Source of the DNA: Corynebacterium bovis DSM 20582 = CIP 54.80
GTDB lineage: Bacteria > Actinomycetota > Actinomycetes > Mycobacteriales > Mycobacteriaceae
Length of the DNA stretch: 64,000 nucleotides
Assembly: GCF_030408615.1 (NCBI RefSeq)
Contig: NZ_CP047187.1
Span: forward strand, 2,046,001 to 2,110,000
Reading direction: 5' to 3'
The translations under genes and the position numbers were made by a program. Every line of letters starts with the position of its first letter. Position 1 is the stretch's first letter. Below are positions 26,391 to 35,082 of the stretch, piece by piece. The notes under the pieces are model-generated. The model was not told where the DNA came from and did no database searches. It saw nothing but the letters and a program-made list of their open reading frames with translations.

Positions 26391-27380
26391 GTGGCAGAGG
26401 AGAACACCCGGAACCCAGAGACCGTGATGAGGTTCATGGCCTCCCCCACCGACGTCCTCATGCAGGGGGCGATGGGCGTCCACGGCGGACGCGTGCTGGA
26501 GTGGATCGACAAGGGCGCGTACGCGTGCGCCGTCGGCTGGTCGGGGGCGTACTGCGTCACCGCGTACGTCGGCCACATCCACTTCACCCGCCCGATCCCG
26601 TCGGGGCACGTCGTCGAGGTCCGCTCGCGGATCGCGTACACGGGGCGGTCGTCGATGCACATCGTCAACGAGGTGCTGTCGGCCGACCCCCGCCAGGGTG
26701 TGTTCACCCGGGCGTGCGACTGCCTCGTCATCTTCGTGGCGATGGACGAGAACCGGAAGTCCCTCGCCGTGCCGACGTACGAGCCGCGGACCGAGGAGGA
26801 GGTGCGGGTGCGGGACGCGGCCCTGTCCCGCATCCAGCTGCGCAAGGCCATCGAGGAGGAGATGCTCAAGCAGTCCTACACGGACGACTCGACGGCCCCG
26901 CGCATGGTCCACCGCTTCATGGCGAAGCCGACGGACGTGAACTGGGGCGGGAACGTCCACGGCGGCACGGCGATGGAGTGGATCGACGAGGCCGCCACCG
27001 CGTGCACGATGCAGTGGTCCGGGGAGCGCACGGTCGCCGTGTACGCCGGGGGCATCCGCTTCTACCGCCCGGTGCACATCGGGGACCTCGTGGAGGTCGA
27101 GGCGCGGCTCATCCGCACCGACGCCCGGTCGATGTCCGTGACGGTGCACCTGCGGGCGGGCTCGCCGCGCGACGGGGTGGGCAACCTCCCGGTCGCGATC
27201 CACGCGTCGACGACGTACGTCGCCGTGGACATCGACGGCCACCCGCTGACGGCCCGCCAGTTCGTGCCGCAGACCAACGAGGACCGTCGGCTCGAGGCCC
27301 ACGCGGTGACGCTGCGGGAGCTGCGCTCCCACTACGAGCCGCAGCCGCTGGTCAAGCCCGCCGGGGGCGGGCTGCTCTAG
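26391..27380 (+). CDS. Acyl-CoA thioesterase with two hotdog domains
   Basis: A 329-residue protein with tandem hotdog folds (about residues 5-130 and 165-290). Each has the acyl-CoA hydrolase helix motif, GVHGGRVLEWIDKGAYA and NVHGGTAMEWIDEAATA. It should hydrolyse acyl-CoA to free acid and CoA in the cytoplasm. The first repeat has Lys where the second has the expected acidic Glu (WIDKGA against WIDEAA), so the copies may not be equally active. The GTG start at 26391 follows AGAAAGGTCACCC. It is convergent with purL. Confidence 0.88.
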   Translation: MAEENTRNPETVMRFMASPTDVLMQGAMGVHGGRVLEWIDKGAYACAVGWSGAYCVTAYVGHIHFTRPIPSGHVVEVRSRIAYTGRSSMHIVNEVLSADPRQGVFTRACDCLVIFVAMDENRKSLAVPTYEPRTEEEVRVRDAALSRIQLRKAIEEEMLKQSYTDDSTAPRMVHRFMAKPTDVNWGGNVHGGTAMEWIDEAATACTMQWSGERTVAVYAGGIRFYRPVHIGDLVEVEARLIRTDARSMSVTVHLRAGSPRDGVGNLPVAIHASTTYVAVDIDGHPLTARQFVPQTNEDRRLEAHAVTLRELRSHYEPQPLVKPAGGGLL

Positions 27381-27402
27381 CCGCGCCCCCGCCGACGGGG
27401 CG

Positions 27403-29805
27403 TCACTCCACGACGGAGTTGGCGCCGACCGCGTGGCTGAACAGCCGCGGGAGCGTGCCCTCCCACGCGGAGCGCAGCTCCGCCAGGGGCAGGGCGAACT
27501 CGACGCCGTCGCCGTCGCGGGACGCACGGTCGTCGAAGCCCCGGTCCGGGTCCGGCACGGCGTTCGTGCTGATCCGCAGCTCGGGCTCCCCGGTGGCGTC
27601 GACGGTGCCGGTGCGGCCGACCCACACCCCGTCGATGTGGTGCTCCCGCAGGGTGTCGAGCACGGCGTCGCGCCGGCCGGGGGTGACGGCGAGGAGCACG
27701 CGCGTCGCGGTCTCGGAGAACAGGCCGGTGAAGGCCTGCTCGCCCTCGGTGCCGGTGACGGAGCGGTCGAGCGCGAGCATGGGGTTCACGGTGAGCCCCT
27801 GCCCGGACTGGACGGCGAGTTCGACGAGCCCCTGCGACAGGCCGCCCTCGGAGAGGTCGTGGGCCGCGGCGACGGTGCCGCGCAGCGCGGACAAGGCCGC
27901 GGCGAGCCGCTTCTCGTCGTCGAGGTCGACCCCCGGGGGCATCCCGGCGAGCGTGTCGTGGGCGACCTGCTGCCAGATGCTGCCGCCGAGCTCGTCGCGG
28001 GTCAGCGCACCGGCGAGGACGAGGTCGAACTCCCCCGCGGGCACCTGCTGGGGGATGCGCGTGGCGACGTCGTCGATCGTCCCGAGCACCGCGATGACCG
28101 GCGTGGGCAGGATCGGCTCGTCCCCGGTCTGGTTGTAGAAGCTGACGTTGCCGCCGGTGACGGGGATGCCGAGCTCGGCGCAGCCGTCGGCGAGGCCGTG
28201 GACGGCGTTGCGGAACTGCCACATGACACCCGGGTCCTCGGGGGAGCCGAAGTTGAGGCAGTTGGACACCGCGACGGGCGTCGCCCCGGTCACGGCGACG
28301 TTGCGGTAGGCCTCGGCGAGGGCGAGCCGCGCGCCGGTCTCCGGGTCGAGCCGCGTGTAGCGGCCGGAGGCGTCGGTGGCGACGGCGATGCCGCGGCCGG
28401 TCTCCTCGTCGACGCGGAGCACGCCGGCGTCGGCGTCCTTCGCGAGGACGGTGTTGCCGCGCACGTAACGGTCGTACTGCTCGGTGATCGCCGCGCGCGA
28501 GCACAGCGCCGGGGAGGCGGCGAGGTCGAGCACGGTCCGCCGCAGGTCGTCCGCGGTGGCGGGCCGGTCGAGCGCGGGCTCGGCGTTGAGCGCGGCCTGG
28601 TCCGCGGGGACCTCCCACGGCCGGTCGTAGACGGGGCCGTCGTCGGCCATCGACCCGGGGGGTGCGTCGACGACGATCTCGCCCCGGTGCTCGATGACGA
28701 GGTTCGTGCCGCCGGTGACCTCGCCGATGTCGGAGGCGGTGACGTCCCAGCGGGCGCAGATCTCCATGAAGGCGTCGACGTTGTCCGGCGTGACGACGGC
28801 CATCATCCGCTCCTGCGACTCGGAGGAGAGGATCTCGGCGGCGGTCATGCCCTCGGCGCGGAGGTGGACGTTGTCGAGGACGACGTGCATGCCGCCGTCG
28901 CCCGCGGCGGCGAGCTCGGCCGTCGCGCAGGACAGCCCGGCGCCGCCGAGGTCCTGGATGCCGACGACGACGTCGGCGGCGTAGAGCTCGAGGCAGCACT
29001 CGATGAGCACCTTCTCGGCGAACGGGTCGCCGACCTGCACGGCCGGCAGCTTGCGCTCCGCCCCGTCCTCGAACGTGTCGGAGGCGAGGACGGACACGCC
29101 GCCGATGCCGTCGAGCCCCGTGCGGGACCCGAAGAGGATGACGCGGTTGCCCTCGCCGGAGGCGAAGGCGAGCTTGAGGTCCTCGCTCCGCAGCGTCCCC
29201 ACGCACAGGGCGTTGACCAGCGGGTTGCCGGCGTAGCTCGCGTCGAAGACGGTCTCGCCGCCGATGTTCGGCAGGCCGAGGGAGTTGCCGTACCCGCCGA
29301 CGCCCGCGACGACGCCGGGGAGGACCCGCTGCGTGTCCGGGGCGTCCGCCGGGCCGAACCGGAGCTGGTCCATGACGGCGACGGGGCGCGCGCCCATGGC
29401 CATGATGTCGCGGACGATGCCGCCGACACCGGTCGCCGCACCCTGGTAGGGCTCGACGTACGACGGGTGGTTGTGGGACTCCACCTTGAAGGTCACGGCG
29501 TTGCCGTCCCCGACGTCGATGACGCCGGCGTTCTCGCCGATGCCGGCGAGGAGGTTGCGCTTCATCTCGTCGGTCGTCGTCTCACCGAAGTAGCGCAGGT
29601 GGACCTTCGAGGACTTGTACGAGCAGTGCTCGGACCACATGACCGAGTACATGGCGAGCTCGGCGTCGGTGGGCCGGCGGCCGAGGATCTCCCGGATGCG
29701 CCGGTACTCGTCGTCCCTGAGCCCGAGCTCCGCGTACGGCTGCTCGACGTCGCCGCCGGTGCGGGCGGCCTCGACGGTGTCGTTGAAGGGGGTTGAGTCT
29801 GTCAC
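27403..29805 (-). CDS. purL: Phosphoribosylformylglycinamidine synthase subunit PurL
   Basis: The ATP-dependent synthetase subunit of FGAM synthase (fourth purine step), 800 residues, the small PurL type that works with PurQ and PurS. Motifs are [16 protein letters not shown] near residue 50, [36 protein letters not shown] and the second-half [12 protein letters not shown]. The start is GTG at 29803-29805 with GGAGG upstream. It overlaps the purQ stop in GTGA (29802-29805). The longer frame from 29943 lies inside purQ and is rejected. Confidence 0.96.
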   Translation of the reverse strand: MTDSTPFNDTVEAARTGGDVEQPYAELGLRDDEYRRIREILGRRPTDAELAMYSVMWSEHCSYKSSKVHLRYFGETTTDEMKRNLLAGIGENAGVIDVGDGNAVTFKVESHNHPSYVEPYQGAATGVGGIVRDIMAMGARPVAVMDQLRFGPADAPDTQRVLPGVVAGVGGYGNSLGLPNIGGETVFDASYAGNPLVNALCVGTLRSEDLKLAFASGEGNRVILFGSRTGLDGIGGVSVLASDTFEDGAERKLPAVQVGDPFAEKVLIECCLELYAADVVVGIQDLGGAGLSCATAELAAAGDGGMHVVLDNVHLRAEGMTAAEILSSESQERMMAVVTPDNVDAFMEICARWDVTASDIGEVTGGTNLVIEHRGEIVVDAPPGSMADDGPVYDRPWEVPADQAALNAEPALDRPATADDLRRTVLDLAASPALCSRAAITEQYDRYVRGNTVLAKDADAGVLRVDEETGRGIAVATDASGRYTRLDPETGARLALAEAYRNVAVTGATPVAVSNCLNFGSPEDPGVMWQFRNAVHGLADGCAELGIPVTGGNVSFYNQTGDEPILPTPVIAVLGTIDDVATRIPQQVPAGEFDLVLAGALTRDELGGSIWQQVAHDTLAGMPPGVDLDDEKRLAAALSALRGTVAAAHDLSEGGLSQGLVELAVQSGQGLTVNPMLALDRSVTGTEGEQAFTGLFSETATRVLLAVTPGRRDAVLDTLREHHIDGVWVGRTGTVDATGEPELRISTNAVPDPDRGFDDRASRDGDGVEFALPLAELRSAWEGTLPRLFSHAVGANSVVE

Positions 29806-30485
29806 GGGTGGGCCTCCCCGGCGATGGTCGCGGTCAGGACGGAACGGAAGAGGGTCAGGCCGTCGGTCGAGGGGCCGGTGAGCTCCTCCACGGCGTGCTC
29901 GGGGTGGGGCATGAGGCCGACGACGTTGCCCTCCGCGGAGCACACGCCGGCGATCGCGTTGCGCGACCCGTTGTGGTTGACCTCGTAGCGGAAGACGACC
30001 TGCCCCTCCCCCTCGAGGCGGTCGAGCGTCTCCGGCGAGGCCTGGAACCGGCCCTCACCGTGCTTCGTCGGGACGAGGATCCGCGCCCCCGGCGCGAACC
30101 CGGACGTCCACGGCGTCGAGGTGTTCGTGACCTCGAGGTGGATGTCCCGGCAGACGAAGTGCAGGCCCTCGTTGCGCGTCACCGCGCCGGGGAGGAGCCC
30201 CGCCTCCTGGAGGATCTGGAAGCCGTTGCAGATGCCGAGGACGGGCATGCCCTTCCCGGCGGCGTCGACGACGGAGCGCATCGCCGGGGCGAGCGCCGCG
30301 ATGGCCCCGGCCCGGAGGTAGTCACCGTAGGAGAACCCCCCGGGGACGACGACCGCGTCGACGTCCCGCAGGTCCGCGTCCGCGTGCCACAGGGCGACGG
30401 GCTCCGCGCCGGCGAGGCGGACCGCCCGCACGGCGTCGACGTCGTCGAGCGTGCCCGGGAACGTGATGACCCCGACCCGACTCAT
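29802..30485 (-). CDS. purQ: Phosphoribosylformylglycinamidine synthase subunit PurQ
   Basis: The class I glutaminase subunit that supplies ammonia to PurL, 227 residues. The triad is visible: the nucleophile Cys in [10 protein letters not shown], and the His/Glu pair in [26 protein letters not shown] forms the oxyanion region. It overlaps purS by four bases (ATGA, 30482-30485) and purL by four bases. Confidence 0.96.
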   Translation of the reverse strand: MSRVGVITFPGTLDDVDAVRAVRLAGAEPVALWHADADLRDVDAVVVPGGFSYGDYLRAGAIAALAPAMRSVVDAAGKGMPVLGICNGFQILQEAGLLPGAVTRNEGLHFVCRDIHLEVTNTSTPWTSGFAPGARILVPTKHGEGRFQASPETLDRLEGEGQVVFRYEVNHNGSRNAIAGVCSAEGNVVGLMPHPEHAVEELTGPSTDGLTLFRSVLTATIAGEAHP

Positions 30486-30727
30486 CGGGCCGCCCCGTCG
30501 GTGACGATCTCGTAGTCCTCGATGACGGTGTTCGCGAGGAGCGTCGCGGCGACGCGCTCGAGGTCCTCGGCCGACACGTCGTCGGCGACCTCGAGTTCGA
30601 ACCGCTTACCCTGGCGGACGTCGGAGACACCGGTGACGCCGATGCGCCCCAGTGCCCGGACGACGGCCTGCCCCTGCGGGTCGAGGATCTCCTGTTTCGG
30701 CATGACATTGACTACGACACGGGCCAC
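30482..30727 (-). CDS. purS: Phosphoribosylformylglycinamidine synthase subunit PurS
   Basis: An 81-residue bridging subunit of the PurLQS complex. The pattern [23 protein letters not shown] then GKRFELEV is typical. It is the first gene of purSQL. A GTG start at 30725-30727 follows CAGGAG. The nine-base stretch carrying that site is repeated (AGCCAGGAG twice in tandem). A TACGAT -10 candidate on the minus strand at 30772-30777 would give a leader of about 38 bases. Confidence 0.94.
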   Translation of the reverse strand: MARVVVNVMPKQEILDPQGQAVVRALGRIGVTGVSDVRQGKRFELEVADDVSAEDLERVAATLLANTVIEDYEIVTDGAAR

Positions 30728-30788
30728 TGTGACTGCTCCTGGCTCTCCTGGCTCGACGGATGATCGCCCTCATCGTAACAGCCGCCGG

Positions 30789-31487
30789 TCACGCGGCCAC
30801 GGCGCCGGCGCAGCCCCGGAACCCCCCGTAGCCGGGCGAGCGGTAGCCGGCCGCCGCCGCGTCGCCGAGCACCCGGTCGAGGGCCTCGACGACCCTCCCG
30901 CTGCCCGCGTGGGAGGCGGCGACGGACAGCCGGAGGTCGTGCCGCCGGTCGATGAGCCGCCGGGCGCTCGTGACGACGGTCCGCCGCCACCACGGCGCGG
31001 CCCCGAAGCCCTCGCCGAGGGCGAGGACGCGCACGCCCCACCGGGTGCCGTCGCGCAGGCCGTGGACTTCGTAGGCGTCGGCGGCGGTGCGGTAGCCGAG
31101 GTCCCGGGCGGCGCTGAGCGCCGGGGCGGAGACCTGCCAGCGCACGGGCGCGACGACCTCCGGCCGGAGGCCCAGCGCGCCGAGCTGCCGCCCGGCGGCG
31201 GTGAGCCGCAGCCGGGCCTCGTGGTGGCCGATCCGGCGGAAGTCGTCGACCGGCTCCCCGAGGCCGCCGAGCAGCAGTTCGTGCCCGCGCGCGGCGGAGT
31301 CGTGGAGCAGTTCGAGCGTGGCGTCGTCGTCCCCGAGCCGCCACCCGGAGCCCCGCGGGACGATGACGAACCCGGCCCGCACCCCGTGCGCGCGGGCCAT
31401 GTCCCGGAGGGTCTCGACGGCGGGCACGGTGTCCCGGCGGGTCCCGGAGACGGTGAGGAGGACGGAGGGGGCGTGTGTGCCGGTCAT
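30789..31487 (-). CDS. DUF2334 polysaccharide-deacetylase-like protein
   Basis: A 232-residue protein resembling DUF2334 (NodB-fold) deacetylases, with LLTVSGTRRDTVPAVETLRDMARAHGVRAGFVIVPRGSG, a GHELLLGGLG segment and VVAPVRWQVSAPALSAARDLGYRTA. The canonical metal Asp/His positions are degenerate, so activity is uncertain. No signal peptide is visible. The ATG at 31485-31487 lacks a good ribosome-binding site. GAGACT eight bases before it may be a weak leaderless promoter. It is read in the same direction as dctA but after that gene's terminator. Confidence 0.7.
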   Translation of the reverse strand: MTGTHAPSVLLTVSGTRRDTVPAVETLRDMARAHGVRAGFVIVPRGSGWRLGDDDATLELLHDSAARGHELLLGGLGEPVDDFRRIGHHEARLRLTAAGRQLGALGLRPEVVAPVRWQVSAPALSAARDLGYRTAADAYEVHGLRDGTRWGVRVLALGEGFGAAPWWRRTVVTSARRLIDRRHDLRLSVAASHAGSGRVVEALDRVLGDAAAAGYRSPGYGGFRGCAGAVAA

Positions 31488-31516
31488 GTCGCGACAGTCT
31501 CGTCCACGGACGTGAA

Positions 31517-31544
31517 CGCCCCGTGTCCGGGGCGGCACGGGGCG
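31517..31544 (-). terminator. Terminator downstream of dctA
   Basis: A stem of nine GC-rich pairs (31517-31525 with 31536-31544) lies 20 bases after the dctA stop codon on the minus strand, followed by TTCAC. Confidence 0.65.
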
Positions 31545-31563
31545 GTGAACGTCAGGTGAGGGC

Positions 31564-32865
31564 TCAGGCGGCGCCGACGGCCTCCGGGGTGAACGTGACC
31601 TCCCGGTCGAGGACCTGCCGGGCGCGGTCCCGGTCGAGGGTCCCGGTCCAGCGGGCGACGAGCAGGGTGGCGACGGCGTTGCCGGTGAAGTTCGTCAGCG
31701 ACCGGGCCTCGGACATGAACCGGTCGATGCCGGTGATGACGTCCACGCCGCCGAGCATCTCCGGCCGGTGCGCCTGGAGCCCCGCCGCGAGGGTCGCGAT
31801 GCCCGCGCCGGACACGCCCGCCGCGCCCTTCGAGGCGACGATCATGAACACGAGCAGGCCGATCTGCTCCCCGATGCCCATGTCGATGCCCATGCCGTCG
31901 GCGATGAAGATCGACGCCATCGTGAGGTAGATCGCGGTGCCGTCGAGGTTGAAGGAGTACCCGGTCGGCACGACGATGCCGACGGTCGACCGCTGGACGC
32001 CGACGAACTGCATCTTCTGCATGAGCGTCGGCAGGGCGGACTCCGACGACGACGTGCCGACGATGAGCAGGTACTCCCGCCCGAGGTAGCGCAGCAGCTT
32101 GAGGATGTTGATCCGGGTGCACGCCCACAGCACGCCGCCGAGGACGACGACGATGAAGATCACGCACGTGACGTAGAACCCGAGCATGAGGGTGAGCAGC
32201 GACCCGACGGCGCTGAGCCCGTTGCGGCCGACGACGGCGGCCATCGCGCCGAACGTGCCGACGGGCGCGACCCACAGCACCATCGACAGGACCTTGAACA
32301 CGACGCCCTGGGCGAGCTCGATGCCGTGGAGCACCGGCGCGGCGGTCTTCTCCGGCATGGACTGCAGCGCGAAGCCGACGAGCAGGGCGATGAAGAGGGT
32401 CTGGAGGATCTTCCCCGAGGTCAGGGAGGAGATCATCGTCTCCGGGATGATGCTGCTGATGAACCCGGCGAGGCCCTGGCTCTCGGCCGCCCCGGAGTCG
32501 ACGAGGGCACGGGCCCGGCTGCCGTCGCCGCTGATGTCGAGGCCGGTGCCGGGCTTGATGATGTTGCCGACGACGAGTCCGACGGCGAGCGCGAACGTCG
32601 ACATGACGATGAAGTAGACGAGCGCGATGCCCCCGGCGCGCCCGACCGTCGCGGCCTCCCGGACGTGGCCGATGCCGAGGACGATGGTGCAGAAGATGAT
32701 CGGCGCGATCATCATCTTCACGAGGCCGACGAACATCGTGCCGAGGATCTTGAGGCTCTGCCCCTGGTCGGGGAAGAGGAGGCCGAAGGCCACACCGAGG
32801 ATCACGGCGACGATGACGCCGATGTAGAGCCAGTGTGTGTGGTCCTTCTTACCCTGTGCGCTCAT
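31564..32865 (-). CDS. dctA: Dicarboxylate:cation symporter DctA
   Basis: A DAACS-family secondary transporter of 433 residues that imports C4-dicarboxylates such as succinate, fumarate and malate. Hallmarks are the serine-rich re-entrant loop VGTSSSESALPTLMQKM, the PTGYSFNLDGTAIYLTMAS motif and the C-terminal GIDRFMSEARSLTNFTGN. Eight transmembrane helices are expected. The ATG at 32863-32865 has no ribosome-binding site. TATTTT (32873-32878, minus strand) ends seven bases before it, so the message is probably leaderless. The position between purS and ptrB matches C. glutamicum. Confidence 0.93.
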   Translation of the reverse strand: MSAQGKKDHTHWLYIGVIVAVILGVAFGLLFPDQGQSLKILGTMFVGLVKMMIAPIIFCTIVLGIGHVREAATVGRAGGIALVYFIVMSTFALAVGLVVGNIIKPGTGLDISGDGSRARALVDSGAAESQGLAGFISSIIPETMISSLTSGKILQTLFIALLVGFALQSMPEKTAAPVLHGIELAQGVVFKVLSMVLWVAPVGTFGAMAAVVGRNGLSAVGSLLTLMLGFYVTCVIFIVVVLGGVLWACTRINILKLLRYLGREYLLIVGTSSSESALPTLMQKMQFVGVQRSTVGIVVPTGYSFNLDGTAIYLTMASIFIADGMGIDMGIGEQIGLLVFMIVASKGAAGVSGAGIATLAAGLQAHRPEMLGGVDVITGIDRFMSEARSLTNFTGNAVATLLVARWTGTLDRDRARQVLDREVTFTPEAVGAA

Positions 32866-32902
32866 ACCGGGGAAAATACTCCGTGTGGCGCGGATCACCA
32901 AG

Positions 32903-35071
32903 TCACTGCAGGAGTGTCGTCGCCCCCATCCGGTCGAGCTCCCACGCGGTCTCGAACGCCGCCTGACGCCACTTCCCGTACCGCCCGGACACCCCGCCGT
33001 GGCCGGAGGACATGTCCGTCCGCAGCAGCACCTCCCCGGAGCCCTCGGCCCCGCGCTCCCGCAGCCGGGCGACCCACTTCGTCGGCTCGACGAAGAGCAC
33101 CCGGGTGTCGTTGAGCCCGCCGATCGCCAGGATCGGCGGGTGGTACCGCCCGTCGACGTTCTCGTACGGGGAGTAGTCCGCCATGTACCGGTAGACCTCC
33201 GGGTCGTGGTACGGGTCGCCCCACTCGTCCCACTCCGTCACCGTGAGGGGGAGCTCCGGCTTGAGCATCGACGTCAGGGGGTCGACGAAGGGCACCACCG
33301 CCTCGATGCCCGCGAACCGGTCGCCGGCCATGTTCGCCACGGCGCCGACGAGCAGCCCGCCGGCGCTGCCGCCCTCGGCAACGAGCCGGTCGCGGGTCGT
33401 CATCCCCGTGTCGAGCAGGTGGTCCGCCACGGAGATGAAGTCGCGGAACGTGTTGACCTTCTCCAGCCCCTTGCCGTGGTCGTACCAGCGCCGGCCCATC
33501 TCCCCGCCGCCCCGCACGTGGGCGACGACGTACACCACCCCCCGGTCCAGCATCGACAGCCGGACGACGGAGAAGTACGGGTCCATCGACGCCTCGTACG
33601 AGCCGTAGCCGTAGAGGAGCACCGGGTTCGGCCCGGCCGGGTCGACGTCCGTGCGGTGGATGACGGAGGCCGGGATGCGGGCGCCGTCGTGACCCTCCAC
33701 CCACATCCGGGAGGCGGTGTACCGGGAGGCGTCGAAGTCCCCGAGCACCTCCTGCTCCCGGCGCAGGATCCGCTCCCCCGTCGCGAGGACGATGTCCCAC
33801 ACCTGCGAGGGCGTCACCCAGCTGGTGTACGCGACCCGGAGGACGGGGCTGTCCCACTCGGCGTTGCCCGCGCTGCCGGCCGAGTACAGCTCCTCGCCGA
33901 AGTCGAGGGTGCGGAACTCCCCCCACCCGTCGGTGAGGTCCATGACGGACAGCGTCTCGACGGCGTTCTCCCGCACGGCGAGGACGATGTGGTCGCTGAA
34001 GCAGTCCACGCCCTCGACGCGCGCGTCGTCGCGGTGCGGGACCATGACCTCGAGCGCGCGGAGGTCCGCGACGGGCCCGACGGGGCAGCGGGCGAGCCGG
34101 CCGTTGGGCAGGTCGCGCTCGTCGTCGTGGAGGACGAGCCACCAGTCGGCGCCGTCGACGACGACGTGGTCGACGTCGTACTCCACCCCTGCCTCCCGCG
34201 GCCGGATGCACGTGAGCTCACCCGTGGGGCCGTCGGCCTCGAGGTCGAGGTACCACGTCTCACTGCTCGTCTTCGACGCCGTGCTCACGAGGAGGTACCG
34301 CTCGGACCGGGTGGTGCCGACGCCGACCCAGAACCGCTCGTCGTCCTCGCGGAAGACGAGGACGTCGTCCTCCACCGGGGTGCCGACGCGGTGCCGCCAG
34401 ATCTCGTGCGGCCGCCAGGCGTCGTCGACCCGCTGGTAGAACAGGTGGTCGCGGCCGACCCACGTCACGCCGTAGAACGTGTCGGTGATGACGTCGTCGA
34501 GCAGCTCACCGGTCCCGAGGTCCTTGATCCGCACGGTGAAGCGCTCGTCGCCCTCGGTGTCCTCGGAGTAGGCGAGGCGGGTGCCGTCGACGGTGACGCT
34601 CGCCGCGCCGAGGGAGTGGAACTCGTGCCCCTCGGCGAGCTCGTTGACGTCGAGGAACACCTCCTCCCCCGCGGCGGCGACCCCCGGCTCGATCTCCGGG
34701 GGCGTCCACGACGCGAGCCCCTCCCCGCCGGTCACCGGGATCCGGCACATCCGGGCGTAGGACTTCCCCTCCTCCGTGCGGGAGAAGTACCACCACGCGC
34801 CGGAGCGCACGGGCACGGACATGTCCGTCTCCCGGACGCGCGACCGGATCTCCTCGAAGAGGGCGTCCTCCAGGGGTTTCAGGTGGGCGGTCCGGGCGTC
34901 GGTGTACGCGTTCTCCGCCTCGAGGTGGGCGATGACCTCCGGGTTGTCCTTGTCCCGGAGCCACTCGTACTCGTCCTGCACGTCGATGCCGTGCATCGAC
35001 CGGGTGTACGGGATCTTCCGCGGGACCGGTGGGGTGGCCGGTGCGGGGGACGGTGAGGCTGAGGAATCCAT
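32903..35071 (-). CDS. ptrB: Oligopeptidase B-type prolyl oligopeptidase
   Basis: A cytoplasmic S9A serine peptidase of 722 residues that cleaves short peptides after basic residues. The N-terminal beta-propeller (about 70-430) precedes the alpha/beta-hydrolase domain. That domain has LLYGYGSYEASMDPYFS, the nucleophile in EGGSAGGLL, the Asp in GLNDTRV and the His in SSGHGGVSG. The ATG at 35069-35071 follows -10 TAGCAT (35080-35085, minus strand) by eight bases and is probably leaderless. That -10 overlaps the stop codon (35083-35085) of the restriction-modification gene just upstream. Confidence 0.93.
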   Translation of the reverse strand: MDSSASPSPAPATPPVPRKIPYTRSMHGIDVQDEYEWLRDKDNPEVIAHLEAENAYTDARTAHLKPLEDALFEEIRSRVRETDMSVPVRSGAWWYFSRTEEGKSYARMCRIPVTGGEGLASWTPPEIEPGVAAAGEEVFLDVNELAEGHEFHSLGAASVTVDGTRLAYSEDTEGDERFTVRIKDLGTGELLDDVITDTFYGVTWVGRDHLFYQRVDDAWRPHEIWRHRVGTPVEDDVLVFREDDERFWVGVGTTRSERYLLVSTASKTSSETWYLDLEADGPTGELTCIRPREAGVEYDVDHVVVDGADWWLVLHDDERDLPNGRLARCPVGPVADLRALEVMVPHRDDARVEGVDCFSDHIVLAVRENAVETLSVMDLTDGWGEFRTLDFGEELYSAGSAGNAEWDSPVLRVAYTSWVTPSQVWDIVLATGERILRREQEVLGDFDASRYTASRMWVEGHDGARIPASVIHRTDVDPAGPNPVLLYGYGSYEASMDPYFSVVRLSMLDRGVVYVVAHVRGGGEMGRRWYDHGKGLEKVNTFRDFISVADHLLDTGMTTRDRLVAEGGSAGGLLVGAVANMAGDRFAGIEAVVPFVDPLTSMLKPELPLTVTEWDEWGDPYHDPEVYRYMADYSPYENVDGRYHPPILAIGGLNDTRVLFVEPTKWVARLRERGAEGSGEVLLRTDMSSGHGGVSGRYGKWRQAAFETAWELDRMGATTLLQ

Positions 35072-35082
35072 GACCGCCGATG